Origin: Mycobacterium ahvazicum
Lineage (GTDB): Bacteria > Actinomycetota > Actinomycetes > Mycobacteriales > Mycobacteriaceae
Reading direction: 5' to 3'
Length of the DNA: 64,000 nt
NCBI RefSeq assembly: GCF_900176255.2
Contig: NZ_FXEG02000003.1
Span: 124,001 to 188,000, forward strand
In this document: positions 7,064 to 15,130 of the stretch, piece after piece
Layout: every line of letters starts with the position of its first letter
Position numbering within the stretch: the first letter of the stretch is position 1
Notes under the pieces: model-generated
What the model was told of the DNA's origin: nothing
The model's input: only the letters and a program-made list of their open reading frames with translations
The model's database searches: none
Translations under genes and position numbers: made by a program

Positions 7064-9763
7064 GTGAGCCGAGCAGCCCCACCTGTGCTGACCGTGCGGT
7101 ACGAGGGATCCGAGCGGACCTTTGCACCCGGCAACGATGTGGTCATCGGGCGTGATTTGCGGGCGGACGTCCGCGTTGCGCATCCGTTGATTTCCCGGAT
7201 ACATCTGGTGCTGCGCTTCGATCAGGGCCGGTGGATCGCCATCGACAACGGCAGCCTCAATGGTTTGTACGTCAACAATCGCCGGGTCCCGGCCGTCGAC
7301 ATTCAGGACGGTCAGCGGGTCAACATCGGCAACCCGGATGGGCCGACGGTGACCTTCGAGGTCGGACGGCATCAGGGTGTGGCGGGGACGCCGCCACTGA
7401 CGACGTCGATCCCCATCGTCAACCCGCTTACCGGGCCGGCGGATCCGCGGCTGGCCCAAGGACGTCCACCGACCGGCTCGATGTCGCAGGGTTTGCCGCC
7501 GCACCCGCCGGCGAGCCCGTCCCGGCCGATGCCGACGTATCCGACCCCGCCCCCGCAATCCGGCCCGCCATCGGGGCCCCTTCCGACGTATCCGACCGGC
7601 GCGCAACCCAGCGGACCTCTGCAGCAGCATCACCCGACCGGCACCCAACCGGCGGGCCCGGCCAGCGGACCGATGTCGTCGCCGCACATCTACCGGCCAC
7701 AGCCGGCCCAGTCTCCGCCGGCCGCGCCCCTCGACCCGCCGACCGCACTGACCAGCCGAGTCGGTGGCGGCGACGGCTCGAACCTGGCGACGTCGATGAT
7801 GAAGATTCTGCGGCCGGGCAAGGTGGGCGTGGACGCGCCCGGCGCGATCAAGATCGGCCGGGCCAATGACAACGACATCGTCATTCCCGAGGTCCTGGCC
7901 TCGCGCCACCACGCGACGTTGATCCCGACGCCGACCGGCACCGAGATCCATGACAACCGCAGCATCAACGGCACCTTCGTCAATGGTCAGCGTGTCGACT
8001 CCGCGGTGCTGAAGGACGGCGACGTCGTCACGATCGGCAACATCGACCTGGTGTTCGCCGGCGGCGCGCTGGCCCGCCGGGACGCCGACACCGCGGCGCA
8101 GACCCGCCTCGGCGGTCTGGACGTGCGCGGGGTCACCTGGACGATCGAAAACAACAAGACACTGCTCGACGACATCTCGTTGGGCGCCAGTCCCGGAACG
8201 CTGACCGCGGTGATCGGTCCGTCCGGCGCGGGCAAGTCGACCTTCGCCCGGCTGGTGGCCGGCTACACCCACCCCACCAACGGCACGGTCGCGTTCGAGG
8301 GCCACAACGTTCACGCCGAATACGCCTCACTACGCAGCAGGATCGGGATGGTGCCCCAGGACGACGTGGTCCACGGCCAACTGACCGTCCAGCAAGCACT
8401 GGGCTACGCGGCCGAGCTCCGGCTGCCGCCCGACACCACCAAGGCCGATCGTGAGCAGGTGGTGGCCCGTGTGCTCGAGGAGCTGGAGATGACCCAGCAC
8501 CTGCACACTCGAGTGGACAAACTGTCCGGTGGTCAGCGCAAGCGCGCTTCGGTGGCGCTGGAGCTGCTGACCGGGCCGTCGCTGCTGATCCTCGACGAGC
8601 CGACGTCGGGTCTGGACCCGGCGCTGGACCGGCAGGTCATGACGATGCTGCGGCAGTTGGCCGACGCCGGTCGTGTGGTGCTGGTGGTCACCCACTCGCT
8701 GACCTACCTGGACGTCTGCGACCAGGTACTGCTGCTGGCTCCCGGCGGCAAGACCGCGTTCTGCGGTCCGCCCGCGCAAATCGGTCCGGCCATGGGGACG
8801 ACGAACTGGGCCGACATCTTCAGTTCAGTCGCCGGTGACCCCGACGCGGCCAAGGCTAAATACCTCGCCCGAACCGGGCCGCCGCCGCCACCACCGCCGC
8901 CGGAGAAGCCGGCCGAGATCGGCGATCCGTCGCATACGAGTCTGCTGCGGCAGTTCTCCACGATCGCGCGCCGCCAGATCCGGCTGATCGTCTCCGATCG
9001 GGGTTACTTCCTCTTCTTGGCGCTGCTGCCGTTCATCATGGGTTCGCTGTCGATGTCGGTGCCGGGCGACGTCGGCTTCGGCATCCCGAACCCGGTGGGC
9101 AACGCGCCAACCGAGCCGGGACAGATCCTGGTGCTGCTGAATGTCGGTTCGGTGTTCATGGGGACCGCATTGACGATCCGAGATCTCATCGGTGAGCGCG
9201 CCATCTTCCTGCGAGAACAGGCGGTCGGCCTCTCCACCAGCGCCTATTTGCTGGCCAAGGTCTGCGTCTACACGGTGTTCGCGGTCGTGCAGTCGGCCAT
9301 CGTCACCATCATCACGCTGCTGGGCAAGGGCGGACCGACGCAGGGTGCTGCCGCGCTGGGCAAGGCGCCGCTGGAGCTTTTCGTCGATGTCGCGGCGACC
9401 ACCGTCGCCTCGGCGATGCTGGGGCTGATGTTGTCGTCCCTGGCGAAGTCCAACGATCAGATCATGCCGCTGCTGGTGGTTGCGGTCATGTCGCAGCTGG
9501 TGTTCTCCGGGGGCATGATCCCGGTCACCGGCCGGATCGGGCTCGACCAGATGTCGTGGGTAACCCCGGCGCGATGGGGTTTCGCGGCATCGGCGTCCAC
9601 TGTCGATCTGACCAAGTTGGAACCCGGACCGCAGGTCCCGAAGGACGCGCTCTGGCATCACAATGCCGGCACGTGGTGGTTCAACTTCGGCATGCTGATC
9701 GCGATCAGCATTTTCTACCTGGGCTTCGTGCGCTGGAAGATTCGCCTCAAGGGCGGGCGCTGA
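7064..9763 (+). CDS. FHA-domain ABC transporter (Rv1747-like), ATPase-permease fusion
   Basis: 899 residues matching the architecture I know for M. tuberculosis Rv1747. FHA-1 (about residues 5-105, IGRDLRADVRVAHPLISR) is followed by a Pro/Thr-rich linker (about 120-250). FHA-2 follows (about 270-345, IGRANDNDIVIPEVLASRHH), then an ABC ATPase with Walker [10 protein letters not shown] (about 385-393), signature LSGGQRKR (about 487-494) and Walker B LLILDEPTSGLDP, and an ABC-2 permease with about six membrane spans (about 650-899). In M. tuberculosis it is phosphorylated by PknF on linker threonines and exports a cell-envelope lipid (phosphatidylinositol mannosides have been proposed). GTG 7064 is chosen by that alignment. 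No kinase gene adjoins it here. Confidence 0.95.
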   Translation: MSRAAPPVLTVRYEGSERTFAPGNDVVIGRDLRADVRVAHPLISRIHLVLRFDQGRWIAIDNGSLNGLYVNNRRVPAVDIQDGQRVNIGNPDGPTVTFEVGRHQGVAGTPPLTTSIPIVNPLTGPADPRLAQGRPPTGSMSQGLPPHPPASPSRPMPTYPTPPPQSGPPSGPLPTYPTGAQPSGPLQQHHPTGTQPAGPASGPMSSPHIYRPQPAQSPPAAPLDPPTALTSRVGGGDGSNLATSMMKILRPGKVGVDAPGAIKIGRANDNDIVIPEVLASRHHATLIPTPTGTEIHDNRSINGTFVNGQRVDSAVLKDGDVVTIGNIDLVFAGGALARRDADTAAQTRLGGLDVRGVTWTIENNKTLLDDISLGASPGTLTAVIGPSGAGKSTFARLVAGYTHPTNGTVAFEGHNVHAEYASLRSRIGMVPQDDVVHGQLTVQQALGYAAELRLPPDTTKADREQVVARVLEELEMTQHLHTRVDKLSGGQRKRASVALELLTGPSLLILDEPTSGLDPALDRQVMTMLRQLADAGRVVLVVTHSLTYLDVCDQVLLLAPGGKTAFCGPPAQIGPAMGTTNWADIFSSVAGDPDAAKAKYLARTGPPPPPPPPEKPAEIGDPSHTSLLRQFSTIARRQIRLIVSDRGYFLFLALLPFIMGSLSMSVPGDVGFGIPNPVGNAPTEPGQILVLLNVGSVFMGTALTIRDLIGERAIFLREQAVGLSTSAYLLAKVCVYTVFAVVQSAIVTIITLLGKGGPTQGAAALGKAPLELFVDVAATTVASAMLGLMLSSLAKSNDQIMPLLVVAVMSQLVFSGGMIPVTGRIGLDQMSWVTPARWGFAASASTVDLTKLEPGPQVPKDALWHHNAGTWWFNFGMLIAISIFYLGFVRWKIRLKGGR

Positions 9764-9794
9764 CCCACGCGGGGCCGGCGATGCCGGTGACCGG

Positions 9795-9959
9795 CTAGGC
9801 GCCCCTGCGGACTGTCTGCTCGGACGCGGCGTGCATCCGGTCCGACAGCCGAAGGAGATCGTGCTCGCCTATTCCCTGGGGCAGGGTGTACGCCAGCCGA
9901 CGCAATTCAACGGCATAGTCGCGCAGCTCCTGGCGGAGGCGCGTCTCAATAGTCGGCAT
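9795..9959 (-). CDS. Hypothetical small protein
   Basis: 54 residues, MPTIETRLRQELRDYAVELRRLAYTL, then HDLLRLSDRMHAASEQTVRRG. It is a charged, probably all-helical protein without membrane segments. The ATG at 9959 is preferred to the upstream in-frame start because the helix begins there. It is convergent with the FHA/ABC gene. Its composition looks coding, but the family is not recognised; a small regulatory or structural protein is as much as can be said. Confidence 0.55.
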   Translation of the reverse strand: MPTIETRLRQELRDYAVELRRLAYTLPQGIGEHDLLRLSDRMHAASEQTVRRGA

Positions 9960-10271
9960 GACTGCTCCCGATCGTCGATCCGCCAATTTCAAGATCATCC
10001 CAGCCCGGTCCCGTTTCTGCGCTGCGGCCGACGGGTTTTAACGGGAGTTTGACAGCGTATTTACAGAACGACCGTCCCGGTGAACGGGCGATCACAGGTT
10101 GGGCGGCAACGGATGTCTCGTTCGGAACACGGCGGCGAGCCCCGTCGATGAAGGACGCAGTCTCCCCGGGGCCGTCGAGCCCGTACGCGGCCGGGCGTAA
10201 CGTCTGTGCGAAATGGCGGGCGAAATCTCGCGCCCGCGTTACGCTGACGCGGCCATACGAAAGGGGCCGGA
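9960..10271. promoter_or_regulatory. Divergent leader of the igr-like operon with nested inverted repeats
   Basis: This 312-bp stretch holds no convincing gene. Near its right end an outer perfect 8-bp inverted repeat, GCGTAACG (10195-10202) and CGTTACGC (10237-10244), encloses an inner 7-bp one, GCGGGCG (10216-10222) and CGCCCGC (10231-10237). The structure ends 27 bp before the ATG of the first acyl-CoA dehydrogenase, with GAAAGGGGCC as ribosome-binding site between. It is a likely operator or leader hairpin controlling the operon. Confidence 0.55.
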
Positions 10272-11450
10272 ATGGATTTCGAACTCGACGCCGGGCAATA
10301 CGCGTGGCTGACCGAGGTTCGCGAATTCCTTTCCGAGAACGTCACCCCGGAATTACGTGCCGAACTGAGCGAGCACGACCTCGAATTCCCCAATGGCGAG
10401 GTGGCCCGCTTTCGCCGCAAGATCGGTGCGAAGGGTTGGTTCGGACTGAACTGGCCGCGTGAGTACGGCGGGCTCGGGCTCGGCGCGGTGCATCAACACC
10501 TGCTGATGAGCGAATTCGAATACGCGGGCGTGCCCGGGCCCGACCTCACGGTCACCTCGGTCGCCCCGATGATCATGCGGCACGGCACCGAGCAGAACAA
10601 GACCGAATGGCTTCCGCAGATCGCCAAAGGCGAAATGATCTGCGCGGTAGGCTATTCCGAGGCTGAGGCCGGCACGGACCTGGCGAGCCTGCGGACCCGA
10701 GCGACGCGCGATGGCGAGCATTGGGTGATCAACGGCAGCAAGATCTGGAACAGCGGCGCGCAGCGCGCCACCCACGAGTGGCTCTGTGTGCGCACCGATC
10801 CGACCGGTGTGCGCCATCGCGGGATTTCGGTCATCATCGTGCCGATCGACAGCCCGGGGATTTCGATCCGCCCGCTCTACGCATGGTCGGGTTACCGAAC
10901 CAATGAAATCCACTTCGACGACGTGCGGGTCCCCGTCACGAATCTGATCGGCGAAATCAACCGTGGCTGGACCTACATCACCGGCGCGCTCGATCTGGAG
11001 CGCGGTGCGCTGACCAACGCGGGCGATCTGCGTCGCGCGGTGGACGAGTTACGCGACCTGGCCCGCAGCCCGCGACGCGACGGCTCGGTGCCCGCCGACG
11101 ATGCAGGCCTGCGGCGCCGGCTGGCGCAGGCCGAGGCCGACGTCGAGGTGGCGACGTTGATGGGTTACGAGGCATCCTCGATCCTGGACAGCGGCGTGAT
11201 CCCCACCGTGGAGGTCAGCGTCGAGAAGATCTTCACCAGTGAATTGCGGCAGCGCATCGCCAATCTGGCGCTCGATCTCCTGGGCCCGGACGGATTGCTG
11301 GCCCACCGCAGCGAAAGCGCGCCGCTGGCAGGCAAATTCGAGCGGCTCTACCGGGTCGCTCCACTGATGCGCTTCGGTGGCGGCACCAACGAGGTGCTCC
11401 GTGATGTGATCGCCCAGCGTGGCCATGGAATGCCTTCCTATGGGCGGTGA
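10272..11450 (+). CDS. Acyl-CoA dehydrogenase (FadE28/29-like subunit 1)
   Basis: 392 residues of the acyl-CoA dehydrogenase family: N-terminal helical domain, middle beta domain with GYSEAEAGTDLASLRTRA and WNSGAQRATHEWLCVRT, and C-terminal FAD-contacting RFGGGTNEVLRDVIAQRGHGMP. Actinobacterial steroid catabolism uses pairs of fadE genes whose products form alpha2beta2 enzymes with shared active sites. This gene is followed 3 bp later by a second, smaller family member, the same arrangement as fadE28-fadE29. It probably introduces the alpha-beta double bond into a short steroid or terpenoid side-chain CoA ester, an inference from context. It heads the operon. Confidence 0.88.
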   Translation: MDFELDAGQYAWLTEVREFLSENVTPELRAELSEHDLEFPNGEVARFRRKIGAKGWFGLNWPREYGGLGLGAVHQHLLMSEFEYAGVPGPDLTVTSVAPMIMRHGTEQNKTEWLPQIAKGEMICAVGYSEAEAGTDLASLRTRATRDGEHWVINGSKIWNSGAQRATHEWLCVRTDPTGVRHRGISVIIVPIDSPGISIRPLYAWSGYRTNEIHFDDVRVPVTNLIGEINRGWTYITGALDLERGALTNAGDLRRAVDELRDLARSPRRDGSVPADDAGLRRRLAQAEADVEVATLMGYEASSILDSGVIPTVEVSVEKIFTSELRQRIANLALDLLGPDGLLAHRSESAPLAGKFERLYRVAPLMRFGGGTNEVLRDVIAQRGHGMPSYGR

Positions 11451-11453
11451 GGC

Positions 11454-12575
11454 GTGAAAGCGATCCCCACCGCTGAACAGCGCGAGTTCGCCGCGTCGGT
11501 GCGCGCGCTGCTGGCCGCGGAGTGCCCGGTGAGTCTGGTGCGCGCGCTCGCCGAACCCGGTGCCGATCGAAGTATCCCGGCGCTGTGGAAGGCATTGGCG
11601 GACGCCGGTGTGTTCGGGCTCGCCGTCGCCGAGGAGTACGGCGGGTCGGGTGGCTCGCTCGACGACCTCGCCGTGTTCTATACCGAGGCCGGACGCGGGC
11701 TGTGCCCGACAGCCGTGCACAGCACCATCGCGGCGGCGCTCGTGATCGACCAACTCGGCTCGCCGGAGGCCAAGACCGCGTGGCTGCGGCGACTGGCGGA
11801 CGGGACCGCCCGGGGCGCCACGGCCTTGTGGAATGTCCGTGACGCCGCGGATGTTTCGCCGGTGCTGCAGGCGCATTCAGACGCATCCGGATGGCGGCTG
11901 AACGGGACAGCCGACTATGTCGCCGACGCCGACGTCGCCGACCTGATCGTGGTGTCAGCCTCGGCAGGCGAACGCACACTGGTGTTCGCCGTGGACGCCC
12001 ACGCGGCCGGGGTGAACGTGCATCCACTGGCCATGACGGGTGGGTACCGGGCGTTCGCGGTCCGGTTCGACGATGTGGCGGTCAGCGCCGAAGAGCTGCT
12101 CGATCACAATGCGCCGGATCGAACCGCGTTGCGCCGCTTGGCCAATGCGGCGGTGTCGTTGGGATCACTTGACCTGGTCGGGGTCGGTCATGCGGTGCTG
12201 GACCGCACCGTCGAGTACACCAAGCTGCGCCATCAGTTCGGCCGTCCGATCGCCTCCTTCCAGGCGGCGCAGCATCTGATCGCCAATATGCACATCGCCG
12301 TGGCCGCCGCGCGATTGGCCGCATATTCCGCCGTCTTCTGGATCGCGCGAGGACAGCTGGCGACCCGTCAAACCGCGATTGCGCGCATGCATGCCGCGAC
12401 GGCGGCCCGGCTGGTCACGCTGGACGCGCATCAACTGCACGGCGGAATCGGGTATGTGACCGAAACCGATCTGCACTTGTGGACCGAACGAGCAAGGCTC
12501 GGTTCAACTCTCGGCGGCGGGGCAGAAGTCGCCGCGGCCTGGCTGGAGGAAACGTTGGAGGAAATCGGTGAGTGA
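11454..12575 (+). CDS. Acyl-CoA dehydrogenase (FadE28/29-like subunit 2)
   Basis: 373 residues, starting at GTG 11454 just after the previous stop. It begins AIPTAEQREFAASVRALLAAE, with EYGGSGGSLDDLAVF in the N-domain. The middle domain is degenerate (ATALWNVRDAADVSPVLQ lacks the usual TEPxAGSD), while the C-domain keeps HQFGRPIASFQAAQH and QLHGGIGYVTETDLHLW. A pair in which one chain keeps the GGTNE region and the other HGGIGY is what heteromeric steroid acyl-CoA dehydrogenases look like. It overlaps the next gene by 8 bp, so translation is coupled. Confidence 0.86.
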   Translation: MKAIPTAEQREFAASVRALLAAECPVSLVRALAEPGADRSIPALWKALADAGVFGLAVAEEYGGSGGSLDDLAVFYTEAGRGLCPTAVHSTIAAALVIDQLGSPEAKTAWLRRLADGTARGATALWNVRDAADVSPVLQAHSDASGWRLNGTADYVADADVADLIVVSASAGERTLVFAVDAHAAGVNVHPLAMTGGYRAFAVRFDDVAVSAEELLDHNAPDRTALRRLANAAVSLGSLDLVGVGHAVLDRTVEYTKLRHQFGRPIASFQAAQHLIANMHIAVAAARLAAYSAVFWIARGQLATRQTAIARMHAATAARLVTLDAHQLHGGIGYVTETDLHLWTERARLGSTLGGGAEVAAAWLEETLEEIGE

Positions 12576-13068
12576 GGACACCCTGATCGACGCCGAGTCG
12601 GCGTCGCGCGTGGGTACCGTCGCCGCGACCGCGACCGGCGAAGTGAATCGACGCGATTGGCAGCGCTGGGCGGCCGCGGTCGGTGACCACAATCCGCTGT
12701 ACTTCGATCCGGACTATGCCCGCGCCAACGGCTTTCGCGACGTCTTCTGTCCGCCGCTGTATCTGCAGTACGCGGTGCTCGGCGTGGCGCGGCTCGATTC
12801 GTTGCGGCCCGACGGCTCCTCCGGTGCGGTTTCGGGGAGTCTGGCGTTTCCGCGTGCTCCCAAACGGATGGCCGGTGGCGAGAGCTTCACCTTTCATCTG
12901 CCGGCCTATCACCGCGACGAGGTCGAAATGGTGCGCACTATCGAGTCGATCGTCGAAAAGCAAGGTCGCTCCGGCAAATTCGTTCTGGTCACCTGGCACA
13001 CGGTGTACCACAACCAGCACCGCGAGCTGGTCGCCGAGGCCTCGACGTCGATGATCGCCCGACCCTAG
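12568..13068 (+). CDS. FAS1-like/MaoC hotdog dehydratase subunit (ChsH2 N-domain-like)
   Basis: 166 residues of the MaoC/FAS1-like dehydratase (hotdog) fold: VNRRDWQRWAAAVGDHNPLYFDPDYARANGF, followed by the DVFCPPLYLQYA helix. The usual hydratase motif D-x-N-P-x-H is D-H-N-P-L-Y here, so the catalytic histidine is Tyr in this chain. That fits a non-catalytic or half-site subunit of a heteromeric enoyl-CoA hydratase such as ChsH1/ChsH2. The GTG at 12568 overlaps the preceding gene. ChsH2 normally carries a DUF35 domain at its C-terminus; this protein stops before it, and a DUF35 gene lies 1.65 kb downstream. Confidence 0.82.
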   Translation: MSEDTLIDAESASRVGTVAATATGEVNRRDWQRWAAAVGDHNPLYFDPDYARANGFRDVFCPPLYLQYAVLGVARLDSLRPDGSSGAVSGSLAFPRAPKRMAGGESFTFHLPAYHRDEVEMVRTIESIVEKQGRSGKFVLVTWHTVYHNQHRELVAEASTSMIARP

Positions 13069-13075
13069 GACCGTG

Positions 13076-13516
13076 ATGACTGGACAGGTGTATTACGACG
13101 ACATCGGCGTCGGCGAGCCGATTCCCACGCTGACCGTCACCCCCGACGAGACTCAGCTGTTCTTCTTCAGCGCCGCCACCTACAACGGCCACCGCATCCA
13201 CTACGACAAACAGTGGGCCCGGGACGTGGAGGGCTACGACGACGTGCTGGTGCACGGTCCGCTTCAGGCGGCACTGCTGGCCCGCGCGCTCGGCGACTGG
13301 ATCGGCGGGCGCGGTCGTCTGGTCTGCTTCTCGGTGCAAAACCGCGCCACCGCGTTGCCCGGCCAGTCGCTGACGTTCGGCGCGGTGGTCACCGGCAAGC
13401 GCCTGACGGACGGCGCCGGGCTGGTGGATCTCGAAATCAGCGGCCGCCGCGACGACACGGTCCTGATGCCCGGAACCGCGACGGTCGAACTGCCGTTGCG
13501 CGGAACGCCGTCGTGA
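13076..13516 (+). CDS. MaoC-family enoyl-CoA hydratase subunit (ChsH1-like)
   Basis: 146 residues, single hotdog domain: VYYDDIGVGEPIPTLTVTPDE, then FFSAATYNGHRIHYDKQWARD and VLVHGPLQAALLARAL. The N-G-H-R-I-H-Y-D segment carries the histidine expected at the hydratase active site, so this chain probably supplies the catalytic residues missing in the upstream gene. The ATG at 13076 is used rather than the GTG at 13073 because AGGA lies five to six bases before it. The stop overlaps the GTG of the thiolase gene. The likely reaction is hydration of an enoyl-CoA side chain before aldol cleavage, inferred from context. Confidence 0.85.
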   Translation: MTGQVYYDDIGVGEPIPTLTVTPDETQLFFFSAATYNGHRIHYDKQWARDVEGYDDVLVHGPLQAALLARALGDWIGGRGRLVCFSVQNRATALPGQSLTFGAVVTGKRLTDGAGLVDLEISGRRDDTVLMPGTATVELPLRGTPS

Positions 13517-14715
13517 CCGGACTGCGGGGCGAGGCGGCGATCGTCGGCATCGCGGAGTTGCCGGCGCTGCGTCGTCCGGCGGGACCGCCGCTGTTCACCC
13601 TCGACCAGTACGCGCTGCTGGCGAAGATGGCGGTCGAGGATGCCGGCGTCGATCCGGTGCATATCAACGGTCTGCTGACCCACGGCGTGGCGGAATCGAC
13701 GATGTTCGCCCCGGCGACGCTGTGCGAATACCTGGGCCTGGCCCTGGATTTCGGCGAACGTGTCGATCTGGGCGGGGCGACGTCCGCCGGGATGGTCTGG
13801 CGGGCCGCCGCCGCGATCGAATTGGGCATCTGCGACGCCGTGCTGGCCGTGGTGCCCGGGTCCGCATCGGTGCCCCAATCCGAAAAACGCCCGGTACCGG
13901 CGCCGAATTGGTTTGGGGCATCGTCGAATAACTATGGGTCGCCGCAGGCCGAGTTCGAAATCCCGTACGGCAACCTGGGCCAGAACGCACCCTACGCGCA
14001 GATCGCGCAGCGCTACGCCGCGGAATTCGGCTATGACCCCGCCGCGGTCGCCAAGATCGCGGTAGACCAGCGCACCAACGCCTGTGCGCATCCCGGCGCG
14101 GTTTTCCACGGCACCCCGATCACCGTCGACGACGTCCTCGCCAGCCCGATGATCGCCGATCCGATCCACCTGCTTGAAACGGTGATGCGCGTGCACGGGG
14201 GAGTGGGCGTGCTGCTTGCCAATGCCGACATCGCCCGCCGCGGCCGGCACCGCCCGGTGTGGATCAAGGGGTTTGGCGAGCACATCGCATTCAAGACGCC
14301 GACCTACGCCGAGGACTTGCTGCACACCCCGATCGCGCGGGCCGCCGGTAAGGCATTTGCGATGTGCGGGCTGGACCCCTCCGATGTCGACATCGCCTCG
14401 ATCTACGACTGCTACACGATTACGGTGCTGATGAGCCTGGAGGATGCCGGCTTCTGCGCCAAGGGCGAGGGCATATCCTGGGTCGCCGGGCGCGACTTGA
14501 CCTACCGCGGAGACTTTCCGCTCAACACCGCCGGCGGTCAGCTGTCGTTCGGTCAGGCCGGCATGGCCGGCGGCATGCATCACGTCGTCGACGGGGCGCG
14601 CCAGGTCATGGGACGAGCCGGGCAGGCGCAGGTGCCGGACTGTCACACCGCGTTCGTGACCGGCAACGGCGGCATCATGAGCGAGCAGGTCGCGCTGATC
14701 ATGCGGGGGGACTGA
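13513..14715 (+). CDS. Thiolase-fold lipid-transfer protein / retro-aldolase (Ltp2-like)
   Basis: 400 residues of the SCP2-type thiolase fold: AAIVGIAELPAL at the start, SIYDCYTITVLMSLEDAGFC, FPLNTAGGQLSFGQAGMAGG and CHTAFVTGNGGIMSEQ. The position of the thiolase nucleophilic cysteine reads DLGGATSAGMV, so Claisen chemistry is unlikely. That loss is known for Ltp2-type aldolases, which cleave 3-hydroxyacyl-CoA steroid side chains together with the DUF35 domain of ChsH2. The downstream DUF35 gene is the probable partner. Initiation at GTG 13513 overlaps the previous stop (GTGA). Confidence 0.87.
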   Translation: MTGLRGEAAIVGIAELPALRRPAGPPLFTLDQYALLAKMAVEDAGVDPVHINGLLTHGVAESTMFAPATLCEYLGLALDFGERVDLGGATSAGMVWRAAAAIELGICDAVLAVVPGSASVPQSEKRPVPAPNWFGASSNNYGSPQAEFEIPYGNLGQNAPYAQIAQRYAAEFGYDPAAVAKIAVDQRTNACAHPGAVFHGTPITVDDVLASPMIADPIHLLETVMRVHGGVGVLLANADIARRGRHRPVWIKGFGEHIAFKTPTYAEDLLHTPIARAAGKAFAMCGLDPSDVDIASIYDCYTITVLMSLEDAGFCAKGEGISWVAGRDLTYRGDFPLNTAGGQLSFGQAGMAGGMHHVVDGARQVMGRAGQAQVPDCHTAFVTGNGGIMSEQVALIMRGD

Positions 14716-14719
14716 GGCC

Positions 14720-15130
14720 TTGAGTACCGAACCCCGTCCAATTCCCGAGCCCACCCCGGTGTCGAAGCCCTTCTGGGATGGCTTGGCCCAGCATCGAATC
14801 GTGGTCCAGTACTCGCCCTCGCTGCACCGCTACGTGTTCTATCCGCGCACGCTCGCCCCCGGAACTCTGGCCGATGATCTGGAGTGGCGTGAAATCGATG
14901 GTGCGGGAACGCTGTACACCTTCACGGTTGCCCGCAGACCCACCGCCCCGCCCTGGGCGGATGCCGTGCCGCAATTGCTCGCCGTGGTGCAATGGGATGC
15001 CGGGCCGCGGATCAGCACCGAATTGATCGACATCGACCCCAGCGACATCCGGATCGGTATGCGGGTGGAGCCGGTGTTCTACGATCTGCCCGAGGCCGGT
15101 ATCACCCTGTTGCGATATCGGCCCGCGTGA
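14720..15130 (+). CDS. DUF35 OB-fold protein without zinc-ribbon cysteines
   Basis: 136 residues. KPFWDGLAQHRIVVQYSPSL aligns by eye with the start of DUF35 proteins, which normally read FWxGLxxGxLxxQxCxxCG. The OB-fold follows: LEWREIDGAGTLYTFTVARR and PQLLAVVQWDAGPRI, then IGMRVEPVF. The protein contains no cysteine at all, so the rubredoxin-like zinc ribbon is absent. DUF35 domains partner thiolase-fold aldolases, and this gene follows the Ltp2-like gene by 4 bp. It starts at TTG 14720 and its stop overlaps the GTG of the esterase. Confidence 0.82.
   Translation: MSTEPRPIPEPTPVSKPFWDGLAQHRIVVQYSPSLHRYVFYPRTLAPGTLADDLEWREIDGAGTLYTFTVARRPTAPPWADAVPQLLAVVQWDAGPRISTELIDIDPSDIRIGMRVEPVFYDLPEAGITLLRYRPA

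Noticed and set aside
9783..9795. GCCGGTGACCGGC palindrome between convergent genes as terminator
   Set aside because: The loop is one base and the stem overlaps a stop codon; it is too tight to call a terminator.
13264..14754. Long 496-codon open frame on the minus strand
   Set aside because: It is antisense to the thiolase and hotdog genes, with Arg/His/Gly-rich composition and no known motif; typical of GC-rich antisense frames.
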